Part shown: positions 1 through 7,052 of the stretch, in pieces | Position numbering within the stretch: the first letter of the stretch is position 1 | Layout: the number at the start of each line of letters is the position of its first letter | NCBI GenBank assembly: GCA_947089135.1 | Contig: CAMUJF010000001.1 | Span: 62,001-126,000, forward strand | DNA: 64,000 bases | DNA from: an uncultured Clostridia bacterium | Lineage (GTDB): Bacteria; Bacillota; Clostridia; Oscillospirales; Ruminococcaceae | Direction: 5' to 3' | Translations under genes and position numbers: made by a program | The notes under the pieces: model-generated | Told to the model about the DNA's origin: nothing | Database searches by the model: none | The model's input: only the letters and a program-made list of their open reading frames with translations

Positions 1-605
1 CGGACAACCGTGTCCATGGGGATATCCTCCGCAAAGGTGTAGCGGTTGGAAAGCGAAAAGCTCCTGAGGAACATTTCGTACCGTACTCCTGCGATAATGC
101 GCTTTTCCTCGTCGCTGAGGTTTTCGTCTATGCCGTATCGCTTATACATTTCGATAAGGCAGTCCTCTGCGGTGGCATAGTGCTGAAGCTCGATGTTTGT
201 TCTCAGCTTTATAGCGTCGCCGTCTCTTGCCTCAAGGTAGCTGTAGGGACTTTCCTGCGTTATGGGGAGCGTGTCTATCCACGCCACGCCGTCCTCTTTA
301 AGAATGTTTGCGATACCGAGGATAACTCGGTTTATTTCGGCGTTGTCCGAGGGAAAGAACGCTTTTTCAATTACGACGTTGAAGCCTGTTTTGTTGCTGA
401 CTATCTCGTTTCCGTTCACGTCGACTATCTCTCCGCGCGGGGAGGTTATTATCTGGGACGCCTGTCGGGTGGTCTTGGCTTTTTCAAGGTATTCAGCGCC
501 GTCTACCACCTGTATTTTCATAAGGTCTACCGCGCACAGTCCCATGGCTGCAAGGATTATTATAAAGAAAAACGCCGCTCTCAGGCGTTCAAAAAATTTT
601 CGCAT
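1..605 (-). CDS. mrdA: Penicillin-binding protein 2, N-terminal part (cut by window edge)
   Basis: Class B PBP that cross-links peptidoglycan during elongation together with the MreBCD complex. Only about 201 N-terminal residues are inside the window: a short basic cytoplasmic start (MRKFFERLR), one membrane segment (FFFIIILAAMGLCAVDL), then the pedestal region with the typical SPRGEI motif. The catalytic transpeptidase domain lies beyond position 1. The start at 605 follows a GAAAGGA ribosome site. It is the last gene of the mreB-mreC-mreD run and lies 110 nt after mreD. The name rests on the SPRGEI motif plus the mre context, so another class B PBP is possible but less likely. Confidence 0.82.
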   Translation of the reverse strand, partial: MRKFFERLRAAFFFIIILAAMGLCAVDLMKIQVVDGAEYLEKAKTTRQASQIITSPRGEIVDVNGNEIVSNKTGFNVVIEKAFFPSDNAEINRVILGIANILKEDGVAWIDTLPITQESPYSYLEARDGDAIKLRTNIELQHYATAEDCLIEMYKRYGIDENLSDEEKRIIAGVRYEMFLRSFSLSNRYTFAEDIPMDTVV

Positions 606-670
606 AGCGTTTTATCCTTTCGGGTATTTTAAATTGCCTGACTGCAAAACGCGGCAGGCGCGGATATGAT

Positions 671-717
671 AAAGCGGGACGGGAGCGCCGTCTCCTGCGT
701 GTGTTCCCTGTCCCGCT
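671..717 (-). terminator. Hairpin on the mreD stop codon, possible attenuator before mrdA
   Basis: Arms AGCGGGAC (673-680) and GTCCCGCT (710-717) pair; the outer arm overlaps the mreD TAG. On the minus strand the stem is followed by TTTATC, a weak U-tract. It may reduce read-through into the PBP2 gene or stabilise the mreD 3' end. It is one of several stop-codon hairpins in this window. Confidence 0.45.
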
Positions 718-1291
718 ACTCTCTTACTATGTCGTCGGACTTTTCCTCGATGTAACTCTCGTCGATAAGACCGAAATGTCGTGAAAGAAATCTGATAAGA
801 AAGAAAAAGGGTATTACCGCTATAGAGGTATAGATCATAACGGGCAGGAATTCGCCGGTGAAAATTTTTCCCGCCGAATCATACTCCCATATGGCGTAGT
901 AAAAAAAGTAGTGTATAAACCCCTGCACAAGAACCGCCGCCGCGTTCAGCGCGATAATGTTAAGGATATGCCTGCGCATGAAAAAGTGGAAAAGCAGGGA
1001 AGCCGACAGACAGCACCACATCATAATAATACCGCTCAGACCGATAAGCGTGCCTTGGGCGGTGTCAAGGAGAAGTCCCGCCGCGCAGCCCATAAGCGCG
1101 GAATCAAAGGGTTCCTCAAACATTGCTATGCACATTGCCGCGGGAATGACAAAAAGCGGCGTGCGGAGCATAAACTGCTTCTGAGGCGCCGTTGTCATAT
1201 ATATATAGGATATCACAGTCAGCAGACCGTACAGTATCCATCTGATGACCGTGTTCCTTTTTTCCTTTTTTCGTTTCAGATCTATATTCAC
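716..1291 (-). CDS. mreD: Rod shape-determining protein MreD
   Basis: Integral membrane subunit of the elongasome that links MreC to the peptidoglycan synthases. The protein is 191 residues with about five to six membrane segments, beginning with a basic stretch (LKRKKEKRN) and the segment VIRWILYGLLTVISYIY. A GTG start at 1291 is chosen because AAAGGG lies 8 nt upstream. An in-frame upstream extension would translate the intergenic repeat tract at 1306-1340 and looks spurious. It sits between mreC and mrdA, the usual order in Bacillota. Confidence 0.85.
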   Translation of the reverse strand: MNIDLKRKKEKRNTVIRWILYGLLTVISYIYMTTAPQKQFMLRTPLFVIPAAMCIAMFEEPFDSALMGCAAGLLLDTAQGTLIGLSGIIMMWCCLSASLLFHFFMRRHILNIIALNAAAVLVQGFIHYFFYYAIWEYDSAGKIFTGEFLPVMIYTSIAVIPFFFLIRFLSRHFGLIDESYIEEKSDDIVRE

Positions 1292-1305
1292 ATTAAGCAC
1301 CCTTT

Positions 1306-1340
1306 TAGATGATAGAGAATAGAGGTTAGAGGATAGAAAA
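1306..1340 (-). repeat. Heptanucleotide tract upstream of the mreD ribosome site
   Basis: On the coding strand this reads as degenerate CTAWCCT heptamers that end directly at the AAAGGG Shine-Dalgarno of mreD. The final TCTATCATCTAAAA is identical to the sequence before the proS ribosome site (60384 onward). Related tracts occur at rpsS, rplN, rplB, rpsM, adk and rpsH. Confidence 0.55.
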
Positions 1341-1450
1341 CAGGGCTTCACAAATTTGCATGGGACGGATCTCCCGTTCCGTATCGGCATTTAGAGAATA
1401 TGCGGGAGTGGACATCCTTTCCCTACAAACCCAATACCTACGGTGCATGC

Positions 1451-1470
1451 GCCTGCGGGGACTCCCCGCC
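1451..1470 (-). repeat. GC hairpin abutting the mreC stop codon
   Basis: GCGGGGACTCCCCGC (1455-1469) forms a near-perfect short hairpin immediately after the mreC TGA (1471). The same GCGGGGA(G)TCCCCGC type follows rpmJ, rpsJ, rplW and rplB in this window. Confidence 0.55.
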
Positions 1471-2331
1471 TCAGCCCGCAGGGGCTCCCTGCCCGCCCTG
1501 CCCGTTGAAGCTGGTTATTACGAATACCGTTGAAACGTTGTCGGGGTCTATGGCAGGCTTTATTACTGCGTACTTTGATAAGCCGCTGTCCTCCATACCT
1601 ACTTCGGTAACCGTGCCGATAAGCTGATTTGCGGGAAAGGTCTCGCTTCCCGAGGTAACGATTATGTCCCCCTCTTTAACGTCGGCGTTCTTGCTGATAT
1701 AGCTCATGCGGCAGCAGCCGTTTTCGGCAAGCTCATAGTCCCCCTCGATGATACCTGTCGCCTTTGTGCGGACGATAGTCACTCCCACAGCCGTTTTCGG
1801 GGAGTACAGCGTGCGCACCCTGCTTGTGCTTCTTGCCACGTCGTAGCAGATACCCACCAGTCCCGAGGAAGTGATAACAGGATCATAGGGAGCGATCCCG
1901 TCGTCGCTGCCCTTGTCAATGGTAAATGAATGATACGGGTCGTTCGTGGTACGGGCTATTACCGTGCATGGGGGAGAAAAAACGTAATCGTCGTATTCCT
2001 CCTTAAGTCCCAGCAGTACGCGGAGCTGCTCGTTCTCGCGGGTTATTTTGTCATAGTCTATGATGTCGTTGTAGACCTCGTTAAGGGTCTCTTTAAGCTC
2101 AATGTTTTCTTTGTAGTACTTTTCCGCGTTGAAAAGCATATCCAGCGTAGAGGTCACCTTGTCTGATATCTGAGTAGATATCTTCTGAAAGGGCTCGAAC
2201 AGAAAGCTGAACACCGACGCGCTGTCGGGGCTGTAGCCTCCCTGAGTGAGGCTGTAGACCGCTATGCCCAGAATCACAGCCATAAGCGCGGCAAGGATCT
2301 TAAATTTTGTTGTTTTAAAAAAATCCTTCAC
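1471..2331 (-). CDS. mreC: Rod shape-determining protein MreC
   Basis: Bitopic membrane protein of the elongasome whose extracytoplasmic beta domains contact PBP2. It has 286 residues: a short basic N-terminus, one membrane segment (KILAALMAVILGIAVYSL), a coiled coil at roughly residues 70-115 (ENIELKETLNEVYND), and the beta-barrel domain with VITSSGLVG and SGLSKYAVI. A GTG start at 2331 has AGGAG 9 nt upstream. The C-terminus is a short Gly/Gln-rich tail (GQGGQGAPAG). It is 47 nt downstream of a membrane gene of unknown function and 179 nt before mreD. Confidence 0.92.
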   Translation of the reverse strand: MKDFFKTTKFKILAALMAVILGIAVYSLTQGGYSPDSASVFSFLFEPFQKISTQISDKVTSTLDMLFNAEKYYKENIELKETLNEVYNDIIDYDKITRENEQLRVLLGLKEEYDDYVFSPPCTVIARTTNDPYHSFTIDKGSDDGIAPYDPVITSSGLVGICYDVARSTSRVRTLYSPKTAVGVTIVRTKATGIIEGDYELAENGCCRMSYISKNADVKEGDIIVTSGSETFPANQLIGTVTEVGMEDSGLSKYAVIKPAIDPDNVSTVFVITSFNGQGGQGAPAG

Positions 2332-2378
2332 CGCAGACTGCTCCTTTTCAGATGTTAAGGTATCCGGTTGTCGTATAT

Positions 2379-2960
2379 TCAGCTGAAATACATGACCGCA
2401 AAAACGTCTGCCGCAAGACCGGCAGCGGACGCTATTGAGGAAAACGCCACCGTTTTTGTACGGCTCAGCTTTTCCGAAAAAAATATTTTCTTTACCGCAA
2501 AGGCGATAAGAAACGCAGTGGCAGTTCTTATCAAAGCCGCCGCGATAAACGCTCCGGGACTGCGGTACCGCACCTTTTCATAATGGCAGGCGCAAACGTC
2601 GGGACTGCCGATATGCATTATCTCGTCAATTGACAAGGCAGCCCAAAAAGCCTGGAACGCAAGGAAAAGCTGTGATATCCCCAGGGACAGCAGCAGCGCT
2701 TCGGTGCCGTCGAGACAGCCGGAAAAGTATATTCCGCACATCAGAGCAAAAGCCGGGGGCAGAATCACAAACGCAAACTGCATGGTCGTTATTGCCAGCA
2801 CCAGCGTTATCGCTCCGGTCAGAAAAGCCGCCGCAATGCCCATGGCAAAAAATTGAATTTTTGCGGTTTTCCCGATCGTAAGAAGAACAGCCACCAAAGC
2901 GGGCAATACAGCGCATATTACCCACAATATCTTTGCCGCCGTAAATAAAGCCCTGTCCAT
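2379..2960 (-). CDS. Membrane protein of unknown function between mreB and mreC
   Basis: Not recognised. The 193-residue product is almost entirely hydrophobic with five or six predicted membrane segments, one hydrophilic loop near residues 115-135 (HIGSPDVCACHYEKVRYRS, containing two cysteines), and no catalytic motif. The start at 2960 is preceded by GGAGGG. It is 47 nt from both mreB and mreC and has the same strand, so it is presumably co-transcribed with them. mreB and mreC are normally adjacent, so an inserted membrane gene is unusual. A role in envelope growth is only guilt by association. Confidence 0.75.
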   Translation of the reverse strand: MDRALFTAAKILWVICAVLPALVAVLLTIGKTAKIQFFAMGIAAAFLTGAITLVLAITTMQFAFVILPPAFALMCGIYFSGCLDGTEALLLSLGISQLFLAFQAFWAALSIDEIMHIGSPDVCACHYEKVRYRSPGAFIAAALIRTATAFLIAFAVKKIFFSEKLSRTKTVAFSSIASAAGLAADVFAVMYFS

Positions 2961-3007
2961 TTTGCGTCCCTCCGTTTGTCCCTATACCGACCGTGTACCG
3001 GAATAAA

Positions 3008-4024
3008 TCAGTAATACTTTGAATCGTCGTTAAGAACCTCGCGGAGCTTCTCAATGTCCTCCAGAACCTTGCCCGTGCCGTCCGCAACGCAGTCAAGGGG
3101 AGTCTCCGCAACGTTTACGGGCATACCGGTCTCCTTGTTGATAAGCTTGTCGAGACCGCGGATAAGCGCTCCGCCGCCCGCAAGGGTAATGCCCTGGTCG
3201 ATGATGTCCGCCGCAAGCTCCGGGGGAGTCTTTTCAAGAGTGACCTTTATAGCCTCCACAACGTGGGAAAGGGGTTCTGCAAGAGCCTCCCGTATTTCCG
3301 CGGAGGTAACGTTGATATTTTCGGGCAGACCGTTCAAAAGGTTACGTCCCTTTATCTCCATGTCGGACTCCTGCTCCATGGGGAAAGCCGAGCCGATAGC
3401 GATCTTAACGTTTTCGGCGGTGCGCTCGCCTATGAGCAGGTTGTATTTCTTCTTAATGTAGTTGATGATAGCGGTATCGAAAGCGTCTCCCGCCACTCTT
3501 ACGGAACGGGAGGTAACGATTCCGCCGAGAGAGATAACGGCGACCTCGGAGGTACCGCCGCCGATATCCACGATCATGGAGCCCTGAGGTTCGGATACGG
3601 GCAGACCCGCGCCTATAGCGGCAGCCATAGGTTCTTCGATAATGTTTACTTTTTTTGCGCCCGCGTTTTCGGCAGCTTCCTTAACGGCGCGTCTTTCAAC
3701 GGCTGTAACTCCAGAGGGGATACAGATGATAACGTGAGCCTTTGCGAACATAGACCCTTTGAGAGCTTTTTTAATAAACTCCTGGAGCATGGTGGTAGTT
3801 ATCTCGAAATCGGCAATAACGCCGTCCTTAAGGGGTCTTACCGCGATGATGGAGCCGGGGGTACGTCCGATAACGTCCTTTGCCTCCTGACCCACGTATT
3901 TTGCGCGGTCTGTGCGGGTATCCACCGCAACTACCGACGGTTCGCGGATAATAATGCCCTTTCCTCTCATATATACAAGGGTATTCGCCGTACCCAGGTC
4001 TATGCCTATTTCTTTAGTAAACAT
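3008..4024 (-). CDS. mreB: Rod shape-determining protein MreB (actin-like)
   Basis: Actin-family ATPase that forms membrane-associated filaments and positions the elongation machinery. It is 338 residues, normal length. Visible motifs are phosphate-1 (DLGTANTLVY, residues 8-17), phosphate-2 (DIGGGTSEVAVI, about 157-168) and the adenosine motif (LAGGGALIRGLD, about 286-297). The start at 4024 has GGAGG 6-7 nt upstream. First gene of the mre operon, with its own promoter at 4124-4152. The family is unmistakable; MreB rather than Mbl is supported by mreC/mreD downstream. Confidence 0.95.
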   Translation of the reverse strand: MFTKEIGIDLGTANTLVYMRGKGIIIREPSVVAVDTRTDRAKYVGQEAKDVIGRTPGSIIAVRPLKDGVIADFEITTTMLQEFIKKALKGSMFAKAHVIICIPSGVTAVERRAVKEAAENAGAKKVNIIEEPMAAAIGAGLPVSEPQGSMIVDIGGGTSEVAVISLGGIVTSRSVRVAGDAFDTAIINYIKKKYNLLIGERTAENVKIAIGSAFPMEQESDMEIKGRNLLNGLPENINVTSAEIREALAEPLSHVVEAIKVTLEKTPPELAADIIDQGITLAGGGALIRGLDKLINKETGMPVNVAETPLDCVADGTGKVLEDIEKLREVLNDDSKYY

Positions 4025-4123
4025 TTTTTAACCTCCAATTTTATTTAAAACGTCGGAAATTCACAGCCGACGTGCAATCTGCCCGTTAACGCACTGTTAG
4101 TCCGTAAAATCGTCATATATACT

Positions 4124-4152
4124 ATTATATCACGGAAAAGCCGTCTCTACAA
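4124..4152 (-). promoter_or_regulatory. mreB operon promoter
   Basis: Minus-strand TTGTAG (-35), 17-bp spacer, TATAAT (-10) about 100 nt upstream of the mreB start. No second strong promoter was seen before mrdA, so the operon is probably read from here. Confidence 0.7.
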
Positions 4153-4263
4153 GATTTTTTTAAACTTTTTTATCAAATTGTAATTTTTGTTTCCAATGTT
4201 AAACATTTTTTGTAGATTATCAATAATAGAAAATATTTATAGTACCTCTGGAGCGTCACACAT

Positions 4264-4452
4264 AAAAAAGTGCCCCTGTCGGGGGAGACAGGGGCGGAGA
4301 TCATGATATAGGATTATTGGGGGTTACCTCGGACCGTAGGGGTAAGCGATCCGAGGCTGAGGTCTTTTATATGGTTTTCACCTGACAGGCTTACGGGGTA
4401 AATAAGCCTGCATATAAAAGCACTTTTGGGGGGATCGTACCCGTTCTTTTGG
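4264..4452 (-). ncRNA. Candidate structured noncoding RNA between mreB and the M23 peptidase gene
   Basis: This stretch has its own promoter (TTTACA, 16 bp, TATAAC at 4458-4485), ends in a strong terminator (GCCCCTGTC/GACAGGGGC followed by a U run, 4264-4296) and has no convincing ORF. In order the minus-strand transcript can fold a hairpin with arms CGTACCC/GGGTACG, a larger arm closed by CTTTTATAT/ATATAAAAG that encloses CAGGCTTA/TAAGCCTG, a hairpin CCTCGGA/TCCGAGG, and the terminator. Paired complementary arms, a promoter and a terminator argue for an independent RNA of about 190 nt. The 5' and 3' ends do not pair, so it does not look like 6S RNA. The family is not recognised. Confidence 0.5.
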
Positions 4453-4457
4453 GTACG

Positions 4458-4485
4458 GTTATATAATACCCCGCATTTGTGTAAA
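4458..4485 (-). promoter_or_regulatory. Promoter of the candidate RNA
   Basis: TTTACA at 4480-4485 and TATAAC at 4458-4463, spacer 16 bp, minus strand. It starts just downstream of the terminator of the M23 peptidase gene, so transcription here would be independent of that gene. Confidence 0.5.
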
Positions 4486-4526
4486 TTATGTGAAAAACCG
4501 CTGAAATCAAGGCGAAAAAATTGTGC

Positions 4527-4570
4527 AAAAAAGAAAACCGTACCGACAGTCTGCAAAACCGCCGGTACGG
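4527..4570 (-). terminator. Terminator of the M23 peptidase gene
   Basis: Arms CCGTACCG (4538-4545) and CGGTACGG (4563-4570) with a U-rich run on the minus strand after the stem, 9 nt past the stop codon. Confidence 0.75.
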
Positions 4571-4578
4571 CATAAATA

Positions 4579-6489
4579 TCAATACTGAGAAACATAGTCA
4601 AGAGGATTTGCATAAGTTCCGTAGCTGCGCACCTCAAAGTGAAGGTGGTTGCCTGTGGAATCGCCTGTGCTTCCCACATAACCGAGAAGCTGTCCCTTTA
4701 CCACATAGTCTCCGTAGCTTACCGCTATAGAGCTCTGATGAGCGTAAACAGTAACGTTTCCATCGTCGTGCTGAACTCTTACACAGTTTCCGTAACCGCC
4801 GTTCCAGCCGTCGCCTGTCTCGATAACCGTACCCGACTCTGCGGCGTAAATGGGAGTTCCGTAGGGAGCCGCGATGTCTATGCCCTTATGACCTCTTCCG
4901 TCGCCCTGATAAGCGGAAATATAACCTCCGTCAACAGGCCAGAAATAATCGCCCGATCCGCCGGTGCCTGTGCTCACAGGAGTAGTGGTCTCTCTTGTAC
5001 CAACGCGCATATACTTTGTAACGGGTTCGGAAACGACCACTTCGTCAACGACCTCGGTGGAAACAAGAACGTCTCCTCTGTAAGTTGCCATTGCGCGGAC
5101 TTTCTTTTCACCCTCGACGCCGGGAACGTCGACCTCGGAATCGCCCTTGTACATATCCGGATCCTTGGTCTTAACTATCTCGTAGTCGATTGTTTCGGTA
5201 TATTCGATCTCTCTCGTGGTAAGCACCTGGAGGTAAGGAACCTCCTCGCTGAGCTGAACTATTGCTCCTACGGGGCAATACTGGGTAAGATCGTCGATCT
5301 TTTCGCCCTTGAATGTTATGTTGCAGTCAATAAGCTCGTCGGTAGTCATACCGTTGTTGCGTGCAATGTTCCAAGGGTTGTCGCCTTCGCGTATCTCATA
5401 GTAAAGAGGCTCGGAAACAATTGAATCAAGCTTGTCGATAACATCGTTCTGGTCGATTATCTCATCGGGGTCAACGTACTGCTCGTAGGTGTACTCGATA
5501 TCCTTGTCGAAAGAGACCTCAACGATATCGTCGGTAAGGTATTCCTCTTTCTTTTCTTCAAGGAAATCCGTGATCTCATCGTTTGCCTTTACAGCTCCGA
5601 TGACTTCTCCGTCAACGGTAACAACGAAAGCACGTTCTCTGCCGTCCTGTTCGCTTCCGGGGACAGCGGGAACTGTTTCGTTCGGATCTATGGCTTCACC
5701 GTAAATATTAAGCTCAACGCCTGCATCGTTTTCCGCACTGATTTCCGCATTCTCAGCTTCGGGAACAACTTCGTTTTCCGCGGGGGCCTGAATATCAATC
5801 TGCTCCTGAATAGCGTCGGCAAGAGTCATTTCGTCAATGATCTCGTCCTGCGCGCCGAGAGGCTTTAGGGACAGCGTTGCGGTAATATAGGTATCGCTGT
5901 TTGTATCATAGTAGATCGATCTTTCGGAAATAACCTCCTGAGCGTTGTTCAGAACGGCTTCTTCGGAAACCACTCCTATCTCCTGACCGTTATATTCGAC
6001 CGTAACGCCGTAATCCGCGGACGCTTTATCGGCAACAACGCATACAAGAAATGCAACGCAAGCAACGGGTACAGCGTAATTTATAAGTGAAACCGCGATC
6101 TTTCTGCCGTTTCCGATAGATTCCGCCATATCGGAGAGCTGAAGAGACAGCGCCTTTACCAGTCCCGCTTCTGCTTTTCTTTCCGCAAATTTTTTCTTGC
6201 TGTCCGCAAATTTTTCTTTTGTCCTGCGGGCGGCAATTTTTATTTTAGCTATCCGCTTCGCACCTGAAGCAAGAATTTTCATGGGAGCTGCGCTGCTTAC
6301 AGCTTTTACCGCGGCTTTTTTCAGGAAGAAAGCCGTTCTTTTTACGGCTGCGGCGGCAAGATATGTAACAAGCGAACCCACGTTGACCATTGCCGATTCG
6401 AAGCTTATATTTTTTTTGTCCGAAACGGCGTTGTCCGTTAGCTTCGCAGGTGTGCTATACCCGCAGGAAGCGTTGGAAAACAGGTCCAT
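4579..6489 (-). CDS. Membrane-anchored LysM/G5/M23 peptidoglycan endopeptidase
   Basis: Predicted zinc metallopeptidase that cuts peptide cross-links in the wall. It has 636 residues from the MDLFSN start at 6489, chosen for the GAGGAGAG site; an upstream ATG would add 16 residues. Order: a basic, Lys/Ala-rich cytoplasmic region of about 135 residues; one membrane segment (VPVACVAFLVCVVA); an acidic stretch; a LysM-like repeat (YEIREGDNPWNIARNNG); a G5 domain (TREIEYTETIDYEI and following); then an M23 domain with HxxxD (GHKGID, about residue 534) and HLH (GNHLHFEV, about 615-617), so the zinc ligands are intact. Monocistronic, upstream of the mre operon, fitting a role in wall growth. The long cytoplasmic extension is unusual for M23 enzymes and might anchor or regulate it. 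Confidence 0.9.
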   Translation of the reverse strand: MDLFSNASCGYSTPAKLTDNAVSDKKNISFESAMVNVGSLVTYLAAAAVKRTAFFLKKAAVKAVSSAAPMKILASGAKRIAKIKIAARRTKEKFADSKKKFAERKAEAGLVKALSLQLSDMAESIGNGRKIAVSLINYAVPVACVAFLVCVVADKASADYGVTVEYNGQEIGVVSEEAVLNNAQEVISERSIYYDTNSDTYITATLSLKPLGAQDEIIDEMTLADAIQEQIDIQAPAENEVVPEAENAEISAENDAGVELNIYGEAIDPNETVPAVPGSEQDGRERAFVVTVDGEVIGAVKANDEITDFLEEKKEEYLTDDIVEVSFDKDIEYTYEQYVDPDEIIDQNDVIDKLDSIVSEPLYYEIREGDNPWNIARNNGMTTDELIDCNITFKGEKIDDLTQYCPVGAIVQLSEEVPYLQVLTTREIEYTETIDYEIVKTKDPDMYKGDSEVDVPGVEGEKKVRAMATYRGDVLVSTEVVDEVVVSEPVTKYMRVGTRETTTPVSTGTGGSGDYFWPVDGGYISAYQGDGRGHKGIDIAAPYGTPIYAAESGTVIETGDGWNGGYGNCVRVQHDDGNVTVYAHQSSIAVSYGDYVVKGQLLGYVGSTGDSTGNHLHFEVRSYGTYANPLDYVSQY

Positions 6490-7052
6490 TTTGATCTCTC
6501 CTCTCGTTTTTTCATGTTGTTCACACATATATTTCAAATTGACGTAAATTTACATAAACCGCAAACAGTTACAAAACAGTTACATTGATATTATTATACC
6601 GCATTTTTTTCAAAAAGCAACACTTAATCCCTTTTAGTCACATTTTCTTAATCTTTTTTGTAGAATAGCACAAATTTATTCTTGATTTTATGTCGTTATT
6701 CATATAAATTTACGGAGATTTTGCTGGAATAATATTCCTTGTAAATGTTTCCTCACATTTAATTACATATTTTTACAGTTACAATTTGTAATTATTTTTA
6801 ATTGGGATTTTTTGCAAACCATTTCTACAGCTCAATTTCGCGGCTGCACAAAAGGTTACAAAACAGTAACAAGATTCGTAAGATTTTTACTTTGTCTGTA
6901 ATATTTGTTTTTGATTTTCCTGCCGAAAATAGTTTTTGAAGAAATAAACATAAGCTTGCCGCGCTAAAAATTTACCCTTTCGGAAAAGTCAAAAAGTTAA
7001 AACAGTGAGAAAACAATAACCGTTTTCTCACTGTTTCCTGTGTTTTTACAAA
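6490..7052. promoter_or_regulatory. AT-rich gap with the peptidase promoter and TTAC-GTAA-like repeats
   Basis: 563 bp without a gene. The minus-strand peptidase promoter is TTGCTT (6615-6620), 16 bp, TATAAT (6593-6598). Just downstream of it a direct repeat of ACAGTTAC occurs twice (6565-6583). Further away are GTTACAAAACAGTAAC (6855-6870, an inverted repeat) and GTTACAATTTGTAAT (from 6779). These could bind one regulator. I looked for a c-di-AMP (ydaO) riboswitch, common before wall hydrolases, and found none. Confidence 0.45.
6990..7036 (-). terminator. Terminator of the amino-acid symporter gene
   Basis: Perfect 15-bp arms: AAACAGTGAGAAAAC and GTTTTCTCACTGTTT flank a short loop at 7000-7036, followed on the minus strand by TTTTAACTTTTTG. 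It is 17 nt past the symporter stop. Confidence 0.85.

Noticed and set aside
4314..4679. Open frame across the candidate RNA and the end of the M23 gene, minus strand
   Set aside because: It overlaps the peptidase in another frame, has no ribosome site, and the DNA is better explained by terminator, promoter and stems.
6490..7052. c-di-AMP riboswitch before the wall peptidase
   Set aside because: The conserved GC-rich blocks of the ydaO class are absent in this AT-rich stretch.
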